Shown here piece after piece: positions 17,950-27,463 of a DNA stretch of 64,000 bases. The DNA is from Psychrobium sp051201665 (GTDB taxonomy: Bacteria > Pseudomonadota > Gammaproteobacteria > Enterobacterales > Psychrobiaceae). The stretch spans positions 62,001 through 126,000 of the forward strand of contig NZ_CP179210.1 in assembly GCF_051201665.1 (NCBI RefSeq), written 5' to 3'. The notes beneath the pieces were generated by a model that worked only from the letters and a program-made list of their open reading frames with translations, was not told the DNA's origin and ran no database searches. Each line of letters starts with the position of its first letter. Positions within the stretch are counted from its first letter, which is position 1. Position numbers and translations under genes: made by a program.

Positions 17950-18333
17950 CTAAAGCACCATCACGCCATCCATTTCAACTTGACTACCTTTTGGTAGCGC
18001 ACTTACTTCAATTGCTGCACGTGCCGGGTAAGGCTGCTCAAAGTAACGAGACATAACATCATTAACCGTGGCGAAGTTACTTAAGTCAGTCATGAAGATA
18101 TTAAGTTTGACGATATCATTCATGTTACCGCCAGCGGCTTTAGTCACTGCTGTTAAGTTGTCAAATACTTGAACTACTTGTGCTTCAAAATCTTCGCTGA
18201 CCATTTCCATCGTTGATGGAACTAATGGGATCTGACCTGACAGATAAACAGTATTGTCGACTTTTACAGCCTGGCTGTAGGTACCAATAGCTGCGGGAGC
18301 ATTGTCTGTTGCAATAATTTCTTTATTCGCCAT
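17950..18333 (-). CDS. ridA: RidA family enamine/imine deaminase
   Basis: A 127-residue cytoplasmic enzyme that hydrolyses the reactive 2-aminoacrylate and related imines made by PLP enzymes such as threonine dehydratase. Conserved positions: Tyr19 in GTYSQAV, LSGQIP, and the substrate-carboxylate ligand Arg105 in PARAAIEVSALPKG. Length is the family norm. It follows spoT by 20 bp and is probably the last gene of the gmk-rpoZ-spoT-ridA transcript. Confidence 0.95.
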   Translation of the reverse strand: MANKEIIATDNAPAAIGTYSQAVKVDNTVYLSGQIPLVPSTMEMVSEDFEAQVVQVFDNLTAVTKAAGGNMNDIVKLNIFMTDLSNFATVNDVMSRYFEQPYPARAAIEVSALPKGSQVEMDGVMVL

Positions 18334-18353
18334 CTTATTATTCTCTATAAAAG

Positions 18354-20444
18354 TTAATGTTTGATACGTGATACTTTAATTACGTCTGTTAATACGCGAA
18401 CACGACGGAACACGTTCGCAAGATGAATACGATCGTTGACACTAATTAGGGCGTCAATCATGTAGATCTTACCTTCTCTTTCTTCCGTATTCATCGAATG
18501 TATATTGGCGCCAGCTTTAGAGATTGCGGTAGTTACTGCTGCTAAAATACCTTGATGGTTGATCATCTCAATACGCATACGCGTGACATATTCTTCTTCG
18601 CTGTCGTTGTTCCATTCAACATGGACATACTTGTCTTTTTCTTTTTCAAACCCAGAAATATTGGCACAAGACTCTATGTGAATCACTAAACCCTTTCCTG
18701 GACTTAAATGCGCAATGACTGGATCGCCTGGAATTGGGCGACAACATTTAGCATAAGAAACCAACATACCGTCGGCACCTTTAATTGACACTTTTTGCTG
18801 ATCTTCATCAACAAGGCCGTCAGTCAATTGATGCGCGATTGCAAAACTCATCGCATTGCCAAGGCCAATGTTTGAAAGTAGTTCGTCAAAAGATTCATTA
18901 TTGGTGTCTTTAACGACTCTGGCGACTAACTCCTGATCTAAGGTATCAAGCTCAATATCACCCATCGCGTGTTTAAGTAGGCGACGACCCAACTTAATTG
19001 ATTCTTGGGTATGACGATTTTTAAGAATGTTTCTAATTTTAGATCGGGCGCGTGCTGTCACTACAAAATTCAACCATGCAGCGTTTGGCTGAGAGCCTGG
19101 TGCTGTGATGATTTCAACGGTTTGACCGCTGGTCAGTGGTTGGCTTAATGGATACGCTTGTCTATTAACACGACTACCTACACAGGCGTTACCAACATCG
19201 GTGTGCACAGCATAAGCAAAATCAACAGGTGTTGATCCTGCAGGAAGTTCTAACAGGTTACCGTCTGGCGTGAAGACATAAATTTCGTCAGGGAATAAGT
19301 CTGTTTTGACATTTTCGATAAATTCAAATGAGTTGCCGGCACTTTGTTGTAGCTCTAATAAGCTTTGAACCCAACGACGAGCACGTACTTGAGCTGTTGT
19401 ACCTTGAGAGTCATCATTTTTATAAACCCAATGGGCAGCGACGCCTTTGTTAGCCATTTGATCCATGTGCTCAGTACGAATTTGTACTTCTACAGGAATG
19501 CCGTGTGGTCCTAACAAAGATGTATGCAATGATTGATAACCATTGGCTTTAGGCAGTGCAATATAATCTTTAAAACGTCCTGGGCGCGGCTTGAATAAGG
19601 TATGGATTGCGCCAAGGCTACGATAACAGGTGTCGATACTGTCAACGATAATACGGAATGCGTAAATATCCATCACGTCTTCAAATTGAATCTCTTTACT
19701 ACGCATTTTGTTATAAATGGAATAAAGATTCTTTTGACGACCTACTATTTCAGCTTTGATATCCGCTTCTTCAAGTCGACCAAGAATCTCTTGTTCGACG
19801 TTGTTGAGCATCTCTTTGCGATTACCTTTGGCGTGCTTTACAACTTCATTTAGAACACGAAAACGGTTTGGGTAAAGCCCTTTAAAACCAAGCTCTTCCA
19901 ATTCATATTTAATATTATGAATACCGAGACGATTGGCAATTGGCGCGTAAATATCTAAGGTTTCGCGGGCAATGCGGCGACGTTTATCAGGGCGTAATGA
20001 ACCCAAAGTGCGCATGTTGTGAGTGCGGTCAGCAAGTTTTATCAGAATAACTCGTAAATCTTGCACCATTGCCATCATCATTTTACGAAAGTTTTCGGCT
20101 TGCGCCTCTTTCTTATCGCGAAATTTAAGCTTGTCGAGTTTGGAAACACCTTCAACGAGTTCACCAACGGTGACACCAAATTGTGCGGCGAGTTCGTCTT
20201 GGGTGACTTCAGTATCTTCGATAACGTCATGGAGCAATGCTGCCATTAACGTTTCGTGGTCAAGACGCATGTCTGCCAAAATTTGGCAAACAGCGACGGG
20301 GTGAGTTACATAAGGTTCGCCTGACGAGCGGAATTGACCTTCGTGCGCTGCATGAGCGACTTTGTAAGCTTCAATGACTTGCTCAACTTGAGCAGGTTCA
20401 AGGTAGCTCGATGCTACCTCTACTAGGTTTTCTATGAGATACAA
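18354..20444 (-). CDS. spoT: Bifunctional (p)ppGpp synthase/hydrolase SpoT
   Basis: A 696-residue RSH protein controlling the stringent response. The N-terminal HD hydrolase domain has YVTHPVAVCQILADM and LLHDVIEDT, and later DRTHNMRTL; the synthetase domain includes KPRPGRFKDYIALPKANGYQ and HTSLLG; a TGS domain starts near residue 385 (YVFTPDGNLLELPAGSTPVD), and a C-terminal ACT domain ends the protein. The intact HD motif favours SpoT over RelA. It starts 34 bp after the rpoZ stop codon, in the common rpoZ-spoT order. Confidence 0.97.
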   Translation of the reverse strand: MYLIENLVEVASSYLEPAQVEQVIEAYKVAHAAHEGQFRSSGEPYVTHPVAVCQILADMRLDHETLMAALLHDVIEDTEVTQDELAAQFGVTVGELVEGVSKLDKLKFRDKKEAQAENFRKMMMAMVQDLRVILIKLADRTHNMRTLGSLRPDKRRRIARETLDIYAPIANRLGIHNIKYELEELGFKGLYPNRFRVLNEVVKHAKGNRKEMLNNVEQEILGRLEEADIKAEIVGRQKNLYSIYNKMRSKEIQFEDVMDIYAFRIIVDSIDTCYRSLGAIHTLFKPRPGRFKDYIALPKANGYQSLHTSLLGPHGIPVEVQIRTEHMDQMANKGVAAHWVYKNDDSQGTTAQVRARRWVQSLLELQQSAGNSFEFIENVKTDLFPDEIYVFTPDGNLLELPAGSTPVDFAYAVHTDVGNACVGSRVNRQAYPLSQPLTSGQTVEIITAPGSQPNAAWLNFVVTARARSKIRNILKNRHTQESIKLGRRLLKHAMGDIELDTLDQELVARVVKDTNNESFDELLSNIGLGNAMSFAIAHQLTDGLVDEDQQKVSIKGADGMLVSYAKCCRPIPGDPVIAHLSPGKGLVIHIESCANISGFEKEKDKYVHVEWNNDSEEEYVTRMRIEMINHQGILAAVTTAISKAGANIHSMNTEEREGKIYMIDALISVNDRIHLANVFRRVRVLTDVIKVSRIKH

Positions 20445-20478
20445 TATTCACCCCGACGTTGAAAAGGATGAAGCGCAA

Positions 20479-20760
20479 TTACTCGCTGATTCGGCCTTCT
20501 GCAATGGCAGCTACCGCAGCAAGTTCAGCCGCTTCTTGTTCGCGTTGTACAACACGCTCACACTCATCCATTGTTTCATTGGTCACTAGACCTTTTTCAA
20601 TTTCACGAAGTGCTACTACTGTTGGTTTATCGTTTTCTTCGTCTACTAGAGCGTCTTGGCCGCCGTTTGCTAACTGACGAGCACGACGTGCTGCTGTTAG
20701 GATTAAGTCAAAACGGTTACCAACTTGATCTAAAGCATCTTCAACTGTTACGCGAGCCAT
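20479..20760 (-). CDS. rpoZ: RNA polymerase omega subunit
   Basis: A 93-residue protein with the family signature MARVTVEDALDQVGNRFDLI, ARRARQLANGG and VALREIEKGLV. Omega binds the beta' subunit, aids polymerase assembly and forms part of a ppGpp-binding site, which fits its position directly upstream of spoT. The gene is preceded by gmk with a 56-bp gap. Confidence 0.97.
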   Translation of the reverse strand: MARVTVEDALDQVGNRFDLILTAARRARQLANGGQDALVDEENDKPTVVALREIEKGLVTNETMDECERVVQREQEAAELAAVAAIAEGRISE

Positions 20761-20816
20761 GGAAACTCCTAAATTTGTGTGTATAAAAAATGACGCAAAA
20801 GTATACTCGATTTGAA

Positions 20817-21443
20817 TTACTGCGCCAACAGATCTTTTAACATATCACTATGTTTTAGTGATTGTTGTGCTCTAGCTAGACGATTGCCTTTGATAATAGC
20901 ACTAAAATCGACTAACGCTTGTTCAAAATCATCATTAATAATTAAATAATCATACTCGTCATAATGTGACATTTCACTAACTGCTTGCTGCATGCGTGAC
21001 GTGATGACTTCATCACTATCAGTACCACGACCAACTAAGCGTCGTTCAAGCTCATTACGCGAAGGCGGCATGATGAAAATGCCCTTTGCTTGTGGCATCA
21101 GTTCTTTCACTTGGCGAGCACCTTGCCAATCGATATCTAAGAAAACATCAATACCATTGGCTAGCTGTTCTTCTATGACGGTACGTGATGTGCCGTAATA
21201 GTTATCGAAAACCTGCGCCCACTCAAAAAACACCCCGTCATCGATTAGTGATTTGAACTCATCTACATTGACAAAATGGTAGTGAATACCATTTTCTTCA
21301 CCTGGACGAGGGCCTCGAGTGGTGTGTGACACTGAAACTTGCAAGTCTTTGACTGTGTTTTTCTGGATTAACGCCGAAATTAAACTCGATTTACCTGCAC
21401 CACTTGGGGCTGAAACAATGTATAGGGTGCCTAGCGCGGCCAT
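20817..21443 (-). CDS. gmk: Guanylate kinase
   Basis: A 208-residue kinase phosphorylating GMP to GDP with ATP. The P-loop SAPSGAGKSSL lies near the N-terminus, followed by SHTTRGPRPGE and GIHYHFV of the GMP-binding region and DIDWQGARQV. The frame extends to a TTG at 21458, but the ATG at 21443 with GGAG 7 bp upstream gives the canonical start. It leads the gmk-rpoZ-spoT-ridA gene row. Confidence 0.96.
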   Translation of the reverse strand: MAALGTLYIVSAPSGAGKSSLISALIQKNTVKDLQVSVSHTTRGPRPGEENGIHYHFVNVDEFKSLIDDGVFFEWAQVFDNYYGTSRTVIEEQLANGIDVFLDIDWQGARQVKELMPQAKGIFIMPPSRNELERRLVGRGTDSDEVITSRMQQAVSEMSHYDEYDYLIINDDFEQALVDFSAIIKGNRLARAQQSLKHSDMLKDLLAQ

Positions 21444-21622
21444 GAACGTCTCCAACAAACTTGTTTAAAAAATTTGTTACAAATATACCGTAATTCGTGG
21501 CTAATGCCCATCAACAAAGTATCCTTGAAGCAATTTTTGTGCATTGTCACTATTGTTACTTGCTATTGCCAATTTTTTGCGAGATAACAAGGCATTATTT
21601 TGAGGGAAAACAAGGTTTATAC

Positions 21623-23503
21623 GTGTTAGACAATATTCTCGCTGGGCCGATTTTACGGCGTTTATCAACGACACAATTGATTTTGTGGTGGGTGAGTCCA
21701 CAACCGTGTCGTGGCCAGTTTCAGTGCTATATTGACGATCAATCAGTAATGAATGTTGCGCTGGCTAAAGACAGCGTTAGTGAATATCGCGTAGGCGCTA
21801 ACGCGGTTATTCACTTATTGGATATCGAGATAGATTTACCAATAGATACCTATATTGAATATGATTTATTGCTTGATACAGAGCGAGGCATTGAACCTCT
21901 AGCAAAGTCTCTTCCTCATTTGATGTATGACGGAAAGTCACGCCCATCCTTTATTATTCAGCCTCAAATTACCAATATTTTACATGGCTCTTGTCGTAAT
22001 CCGCATGCTGGTTGCGAAGACAGTCTGTTGGCTGGTGATAACTTGATTAGTAATGCATTAAGTGACAGCGAGTCAAGGCCCTCGTTGTTGATGATGAGTG
22101 GTGATCAGATTTATGCAGATCACGTTGCCGCACCAACGCTTTACGCTATTCATCAGGTGATTGATTTACTGGGACTCAATGATGAGTTATTTGACGGTTG
22201 TGAGTTAAAAACCGCTGATGAATTACATCAGCTCAACGAACAGTATTATTATCGCCATGATTATCTACCGACCACTGAGCTTGGTGCGCCTTGGTATCGT
22301 AAGAATGCTAAACAAGATATTTTCACCTCCGTGTATGCTCATAACCATTTGATTTCGTTTGCCGAAGTGATGGCAATGTACTTGATGGTGTGGTCGCCAT
22401 CGTTGTGGAGTAAGGTTTCGTTGAGTGGTTATGATGTGCCGAGTGCGTTTGAAAAAATGCATAAAGGTGAGCGTGATGCCATTACTGGATTTATTGACGG
22501 ACTGCCACAAGTTCAACGTTTACTGGCTCATATTCCAACCTACATGATTTTCGACGACCACGACGTCACTGACGATTGGAATCTGACGGCATTGTGGGAG
22601 CAAGCCGCTTATGAGAATCCATTTTCTAAACGGATCATTGGTAACATGATGATGGGATACTGGTTGTGCCAAGGTTGGGGCAACGATCCATCACAGTTTG
22701 ATAGTGATTTCATGGGAATAGCTAATAGTTATAATGGCTTACCCAATAAAGAGAATCATGATTCATTTATTGATAAAGTGCTGCAATTCGCTAAATGGCA
22801 CTTTACGCTAGACACCTATCCAAAAGTTGTTGTTGTTGATAGTCGTACCCGACGTTGGCGCAGTGAGCAAGATCTTGCACACCCATCTGGTTTGATGGAT
22901 TGGGAAGCCATGTGTGAACTCCAACAAGAATTGATCGGCGAAGATGCTATTTTATTAGTATCACCAGCGCCGATTTTTGGTGTGAAAATTATTGAAACCA
23001 TCCAGCGCATTGCGACAACCTGTGGTAAACCGCTTGTGGTGGATGCTGAAAACTGGATGGCTCATCCAGGTTCGGCCAGCACAATTCTTAATATCTTTAG
23101 GCACCCCAAGACACCACAACATTTTGTGATTTTATCTGGTGACGTCCATTATTCGTTTGTCTATGACATCGAGCTTAGATTTAGAGAACACTCACCCAAG
23201 ATATGGCAAGTAACATCCAGTGGAATCAAAAATATGTTCCCAGAGCCGCTGATTGGCTGTCTCGATCATCTTAACCGTTGGTTATATGGTTCATACTCGC
23301 CACTTAACTTTTTCACTAAGCGTCGTTCTATGCGTGTAAAAGGTCGGGATGTCATGGGTGCTGGACAACGCCGTTTAATAGCGAAAAGCGGCTTGGGTTA
23401 CCTAGAACTCAACAGTGATGGTTCACCACGTTTAATATGCGATTTACACAACGACGGTACTAAAACTGAATTTGTCGAAGGACATGAAGAACAAATACCT
23501 TAA
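21623..23503 (+). CDS. PhoD-like metallophosphatase family protein
   Basis: About 626 residues. Metallophosphoesterase motifs run in order: HGSCRNPH, MMSGDQIYADHV, IFDDHDVTDDWN, VVDSRTRRWRS and, near the C-terminus, LSGDVHYSFVYDI, as in the alkaline phosphatase D family. No signal peptide is visible at the chosen start, so a cytoplasmic protein is likely and the substrate is open. The open frame begins at a GTG at 21497, but GTG at 21623, preceded by AAGG 7 bp upstream and followed by the family-like LAGPILRR, is the better start. The next gene follows after 17 bp. Confidence 0.82.
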   Translation: MLDNILAGPILRRLSTTQLILWWVSPQPCRGQFQCYIDDQSVMNVALAKDSVSEYRVGANAVIHLLDIEIDLPIDTYIEYDLLLDTERGIEPLAKSLPHLMYDGKSRPSFIIQPQITNILHGSCRNPHAGCEDSLLAGDNLISNALSDSESRPSLLMMSGDQIYADHVAAPTLYAIHQVIDLLGLNDELFDGCELKTADELHQLNEQYYYRHDYLPTTELGAPWYRKNAKQDIFTSVYAHNHLISFAEVMAMYLMVWSPSLWSKVSLSGYDVPSAFEKMHKGERDAITGFIDGLPQVQRLLAHIPTYMIFDDHDVTDDWNLTALWEQAAYENPFSKRIIGNMMMGYWLCQGWGNDPSQFDSDFMGIANSYNGLPNKENHDSFIDKVLQFAKWHFTLDTYPKVVVVDSRTRRWRSEQDLAHPSGLMDWEAMCELQQELIGEDAILLVSPAPIFGVKIIETIQRIATTCGKPLVVDAENWMAHPGSASTILNIFRHPKTPQHFVILSGDVHYSFVYDIELRFREHSPKIWQVTSSGIKNMFPEPLIGCLDHLNRWLYGSYSPLNFFTKRRSMRVKGRDVMGAGQRRLIAKSGLGYLELNSDGSPRLICDLHNDGTKTEFVEGHEEQIP

Positions 23504-23520
23504 ATTTACAAGGACACCCT

Positions 23521-24045
23521 ATGAAGAAAATATATTTATCGGCAGTTGCTGGCATGTTAATGCTTGGTGCACTAACTGGCTGTCAGTCAACTATAAAACC
23601 CGATACTGAAGTTGCAACGATCCAAATTAATCAGTTCATGGAACAATGGCATCGTGCTGCTGCAAAAGCTGATGCTGATGGCTACTTTGGTGCGATGAAT
23701 AAAGAGTCTATTTTCATTGGCACTGATGCTTTAGAAAACTGGCGTAAAGATGCGTTTTTCGATTGGAGCAAGAAATACTTTGAACGCGGCAAAGCGTGGG
23801 ATTTTACGGCAATAGATCGCAATATATATTTCTCTGAAGATCGCAAAATTGCTTGGTTTGATGAGCTACTTGATACGCGTAATTTAGGTATTTGTCGCGG
23901 TTCAGGTGTTATACGAATGACTGATGCTGGTTGGAAGATTGAACATTATGTGTTGTCTGTTACCTCACCGAATGAAACGGTTGATAAAGTGACAGAACTT
24001 AATAAGTCATTTGAAGCTGGTATTAAGGCTAAATTTAGTAAATAA
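23521..24045 (+). CDS. NTF2-like/SnoaL-like lipoprotein
   Basis: A 174-residue predicted lipoprotein: hydrophobic leader with lipobox LTGC (Cys21) and Gln at the next position. The mature part resembles the NTF2/SnoaL (DUF4440-type) fold: a helix with WHRAAAKADADGYF, then FIGTDALENWRKD, IAWFDELLDTR and GWKIEHYVLS. Such proteins bind small molecules or form scaffolds; no specific role can be assigned. It follows the PhoD-like gene by 17 bp, so the two are probably cotranscribed. Confidence 0.8.
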   Translation: MKKIYLSAVAGMLMLGALTGCQSTIKPDTEVATIQINQFMEQWHRAAAKADADGYFGAMNKESIFIGTDALENWRKDAFFDWSKKYFERGKAWDFTAIDRNIYFSEDRKIAWFDELLDTRNLGICRGSGVIRMTDAGWKIEHYVLSVTSPNETVDKVTELNKSFEAGIKAKFSK

Positions 24046-24051
24046 CCAGTA

Positions 24052-24081
24052 AAGAGTTCAGCGCTTCGATGCTGAACTCTT
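24052..24081. terminator. Stem-loop between the convergent lipoprotein gene and dsbC
   Basis: AAGAGTTCAGC and GCTGAACTCTT form a perfect 11-bp stem with an 8-base loop. There is no long T run on either side, so it is a weak terminator or an mRNA 3'-end hairpin. Confidence 0.6.
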
Positions 24082-24098
24082 GTCATTATTAATTGGAA

Positions 24099-24851
24099 TT
24101 AAATGCCTAATGCTTCGGCCAATTTATCTGCTGGCAAGTAGCCTGGCAGTAATTCGCCTGATTCCATAATTATCGCTGGTGTTCCTGTAACACCTAAACG
24201 GTTTCCAAGAATAAAGTGCTGTGCTACTGGGTTGTCTTTACAAGCAGCGGTATACACTGGCTGACCGTTTTTCAGTTTGGTTAATGCGTCTTGTTTGTCA
24301 TCTGAGCACCATGCGCTGACGACCTTATTATAAGACGGTGAGTTAATGCCAGCACGTGGGTAGGCTAGGTAGCGAACCTCAATACCTAAATCATTAATTT
24401 TAGCCATTTCTTTGTGTAACTTACGGCAGTAACCACAGTCCACATCGGTGAATACCGTAATGCTGGTTTTCTTTTTTCCCGTTGCCGGATAAACAATCAT
24501 TTCTTTTTCGTCGATAGCTGCAATGGCGGCTTTACGAGGCCCTTCAAGGCGTTTTTCTTTTACATTAACAAAGCGTTGACCCGAAATTTGAAGTAAGTCG
24601 CCAGTAAAAAAGTAATCCCCTTTAGGGACATAATAAACACTGCCTTTGCCTGAAAAATTAAGTAAATACATACCGTCAATATCAGTTTTTTCAATATCTG
24701 ATACCACAAGCTCAGGACGTACACTGGCAAACTTTTTGGCGATACTGTCTTTTTCGGTTTGAGATATTTGTGCGAAAGCGTTGATACTAGAAAGCATTAA
24801 GCTGGCGGGAAGTGCGACAACTGCACACTTTTTCAATAACTTACTAAACAT
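24099..24851 (-). CDS. dsbC: Periplasmic disulfide isomerase DsbC
   Basis: A 250-residue exported thioredoxin-fold protein. A signal peptide ends near residue 27 (INAFA); residues about 28-85 form the dimerisation domain, and the catalytic domain carries Cys139-Gly-Tyr-Cys142 and the cis-proline loop Thr224-Pro225. A second cysteine pair, Cys182 and Cys204, matches the structural disulfide of DsbC. It shuffles incorrect disulfides in the periplasm. It is convergent with the lipoprotein gene and shares no obvious operon. Confidence 0.95.
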   Translation of the reverse strand: MFSKLLKKCAVVALPASLMLSSINAFAQISQTEKDSIAKKFASVRPELVVSDIEKTDIDGMYLLNFSGKGSVYYVPKGDYFFTGDLLQISGQRFVNVKEKRLEGPRKAAIAAIDEKEMIVYPATGKKKTSITVFTDVDCGYCRKLHKEMAKINDLGIEVRYLAYPRAGINSPSYNKVVSAWCSDDKQDALTKLKNGQPVYTAACKDNPVAQHFILGNRLGVTGTPAIIMESGELLPGYLPADKLAEALGI

Positions 24852-24913
24852 TTTTGTTCCTAATTAATGGGGGCCATTTACCCCGAATTTTATATTTCCC
24901 GAAGGTTAACACA

Positions 24914-25642
24914 TCATAATGACGATTGATGTGTTTTCTCTATATTGGCCAATAATGATTTTACACTGGGTTTATAAACACGACCAACAGGGATTGTGAT
25001 ATCACCGAGGGTTAATTCGTTCGCTGTAAATAAGGTTACAGCATTGAGAGCTACTAAATAAGAACGGTGGACACGGCAAAAAATCTCAGCAGGTAGCAAT
25101 TTTTCAAAATCAGAGATCTTCATTTGACTGATTATGTGGCCATCACTTAGCTCAATGGAGGTAAAATTGCCGTTGGCTTTGATAAAGCGAATATCAGTTA
25201 GCGGCACTTTGTGGTGTTTTTTTTCATCCTTAATGAATATGTGATTTGAGGTTGATTTAGTCGGATTAGGTGCGCTGTCACTGACAGTGAGCTCGGCGCT
25301 TACTTTTCTCACTGCTTTTTCAAAACGCTCAAAATCAAAAGGTTTTAACAGGTAGTCGCTAATGGCGTATTCGTAACTTTCTAAGGCGTACTCTTTGTGC
25401 GCCGAAATAATGATGACCTTGGGTGGATTACTCAGCGATTGTAGAAACTCGAATCCAGAGACTTGGGGCATATGAATGTCGAGAAAAATGAAATCGACTT
25501 GATGCTGAGCTAAGAACTCTTTGGCTTGCTCTGCATTATGGCAGTTGCCTTGATGGGTTAAATAATCGATTTTACGGGCGAAACTTTCGATTAGCGTGTG
25601 AGCAAGCGGCTCGTCGTCGATAATGGCAAAGGTAAGTGACAT
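24914..25642 (-). CDS. LytTR-family response regulator
   Basis: A 242-residue response regulator: receiver domain at residues 1-120 with acidic pair Asp9/Asp10, phosphoacceptor Asp55 (FLDIHMP) and Lys near 106, and a C-terminal LytTR DNA-binding domain (about 135-240; GNFTSIELSDG, RVHRSYLVALN). Partner of the kinase encoded 8 bp upstream in the same operon. LytTR regulators bind pairs of direct repeats about two helical turns apart; such repeats are present at 26471-26502, between this operon and the divergent ABC/peptidase operon, its likely target. Confidence 0.93.
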   Translation of the reverse strand: MSLTFAIIDDEPLAHTLIESFARKIDYLTHQGNCHNAEQAKEFLAQHQVDFIFLDIHMPQVSGFEFLQSLSNPPKVIIISAHKEYALESYEYAISDYLLKPFDFERFEKAVRKVSAELTVSDSAPNPTKSTSNHIFIKDEKKHHKVPLTDIRFIKANGNFTSIELSDGHIISQMKISDFEKLLPAEIFCRVHRSYLVALNAVTLFTANELTLGDITIPVGRVYKPSVKSLLANIEKTHQSSL

Positions 25643-25650
25643 GGTGTTTC

Positions 25651-26448
25651 CTAGGTCAAATCTATGATTACTTTGGTGTAAAATTCATTACTTTCAGTGC
25701 GCTCAATGTATTGATGTTTGTTTGGGTAGAGCAGTTTCAAACGTCGCTTGAGATTGACGATACCAAGACCGCCAGATCGTTGTTGATGCTTTTTAGATTC
25801 CAGCACTTGCGGATCAAAGTTATTACGCAATTCGAATGCTATTGATTGTTGATTGGTCGTTAGGGTGAATTCAATGTATTGACCGTTGGTTTGTGTGTCT
25901 ATGCCGTGTTTAAAGGCGTTTTCAAGCAAGTTGATGAATAAGAGTGGCGGGATCCGCTGCGCCATATTCTCACATTGCTGAATAAAGGTAATATCGAGGG
26001 CATTTTTATGGCGTATTTGATTGAGTTCTATGAAGTTATTAAGGTAGTTTATTTCATCTTCTACGGAAACGCTGTTTTTGCGGCCATCGTAAATGGTAAA
26101 GCGCATCATTTGTGATAGCTTGTAAATAACCTCTTGTGTTAAATCAGATTTTTCAATGGCGAGTCCGTACAGATTGTTTAATGTGTTAAAGAAAAAGTGC
26201 GGGTTAATCTGGCTCTTTAATAAGTTGAGCTCGGCTGTTAGCGTTTCTTGATGCAGGTTATCGATAATTTGTTGCTGTTTAAAGCGATCGCGAATAAGCC
26301 ACACGATAGGAATCATCAACGAGATGGTAAGAAAAACAATGAGTAAATCAGGCTGGTTACTTTGATACAGCCAAAATAAAAAGCCTGCGTATAACGCTAA
26401 CGCTCCAACGAGTTTCACGCTGGTTAATAGGTGATTTTTTTGAATCAA
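25651..26448 (-). CDS. LytS/YehU-type sensor histidine kinase
   Basis: A 265-residue membrane kinase. Two hydrophobic helices (about 12-29 and 34-53) with almost no loop between them suggest sensing within the membrane. The His_kinase motif INPHFFFNTLNN has the phosphorylated His84; the ATPase domain has LLENAFKHG and GGLGIVNLKRRL. The partner is the LytTR regulator encoded directly downstream. A tiny sensor with no extracellular domain beside an ABC exporter suggests it detects the transporter's state or a membrane-active substrate, as in antimicrobial-peptide response systems; that is inference. Confidence 0.92.
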   Translation of the reverse strand: MIQKNHLLTSVKLVGALALYAGFLFWLYQSNQPDLLIVFLTISLMIPIVWLIRDRFKQQQIIDNLHQETLTAELNLLKSQINPHFFFNTLNNLYGLAIEKSDLTQEVIYKLSQMMRFTIYDGRKNSVSVEDEINYLNNFIELNQIRHKNALDITFIQQCENMAQRIPPLLFINLLENAFKHGIDTQTNGQYIEFTLTTNQQSIAFELRNNFDPQVLESKKHQQRSGGLGIVNLKRRLKLLYPNKHQYIERTESNEFYTKVIIDLT

Positions 26449-26470
26449 AACTGAATCCTAGGATGAAAAT

Positions 26471-26502
26471 ATGTCGTTCGTGTGGTTTTAAATGTCGTTC
26501 GT
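26471..26502. promoter_or_regulatory. Two direct repeats fitting a LytTR operator
   Basis: ATGTCGTTCGT occurs at 26471-26481 and again, identically, at 26492-26502. The start-to-start distance is 21 bp, about two helical turns, as in known LytTR operators. The repeats lie 23 bp outside the kinase start codon and about 70 bp before the ABC ATPase start, so they could control both divergent operons. A weak -10 (TACACT, 26535-26540) without a good -35 follows, which would suit an activator-dependent promoter. Confidence 0.65.
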
Positions 26503-26572
26503 CATTTGTTTCACCATCGCATAAAAAGCCATCGTACACTAGCCTTATCAAAAAATGTTATTGGAAACGTTC

Positions 26573-27463
26573 ATGTTAAATATTAGAAATCTTTCAAAGA
26601 CCTATGACAATGGAGTCAAAGCGCTAAACGGTGTTTCACTGGATATTGAACCAGGACTATTTGGGTTGTTAGGACCTAACGGCGCGGGAAAATCTAGCTT
26701 AATGCGCACTATTGCGACGTTACAGTTGCCAACGCATGGGCAAATTAGTTTCGACAATAAAGACATTATTAAAAATCCTAACATTTTGCGTTCATGTTTA
26801 GGCTATTTACCGCAAGAATTTGGTGTTTACCCTAAGGTTTCTTGCTATCAATTGCTTGAGCATATGGCTCTGCTTAAAGGCCTAACGGATCATAAAACAC
26901 GGTCGAGACAAATTGAGCAGTTGTTACATCAAACCAATCTTTATGATGTCCGTAAGAAAGATGTCAGTTCTTTTTCTGGTGGCATGCGTCAACGCTTTGG
27001 TATCGCACAAGCGTTGTTGGGAGCGCCTAAATTAGTCATTGTTGATGAGCCAACGGCGGGTCTAGACCCCTACGAGCGCAATCGCTTTCACAATCTATTG
27101 TGTGAAATAGGCGAAAATGTTGTGGTTATCTTGTCCACACATATCGTTGAAGATGTCAGCCAGTTGTGTCCAAACATGGCGATTTTAGCCCAAGGTCAGG
27201 TGCAATTGACGGGCAAGCCCCACCAATTAGTTAAAAGCATTGAAGGTACTTTGTGGGGCAAGGTCGTTGAAAAATCGCAAGTGGCTGGCTATCAAGTGAA
27301 GTTTGATGTGATTTCAGAACAATTGATTACAGGAAAAACGCAACTCATTGTCCAAAGTGAATTCCAGCCTGAAATTGGTTTTGAACCAGTGACTCCTAAT
27401 TTAGAAGACGTGTATTTTTCGACGCTTCACCAACTTAAAAAAGGTGAAACACATGATCTTTAA
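26573..27463 (+). CDS. ABC transporter ATP-binding protein
   Basis: A 296-residue ABC ATPase: Walker A GPNGAGKSS, Q-loop LPQEFGVYP, signature SFSGGMRQR, Walker B LVIVDEPTAGLD and the switch His (STHIVED). The C-terminal 80 residues form an accessory domain typical of ABC-2 exporter ATPases. The frame opens with an ATG at 26555, but ATG at 26573 has GGAA 6 bp upstream and gives the canonical N-terminus. The stop codon overlaps the start of the permease/peptidase gene, its membrane partner. Confidence 0.93.
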   Translation: MLNIRNLSKTYDNGVKALNGVSLDIEPGLFGLLGPNGAGKSSLMRTIATLQLPTHGQISFDNKDIIKNPNILRSCLGYLPQEFGVYPKVSCYQLLEHMALLKGLTDHKTRSRQIEQLLHQTNLYDVRKKDVSSFSGGMRQRFGIAQALLGAPKLVIVDEPTAGLDPYERNRFHNLLCEIGENVVVILSTHIVEDVSQLCPNMAILAQGQVQLTGKPHQLVKSIEGTLWGKVVEKSQVAGYQVKFDVISEQLITGKTQLIVQSEFQPEIGFEPVTPNLEDVYFSTLHQLKKGETHDL

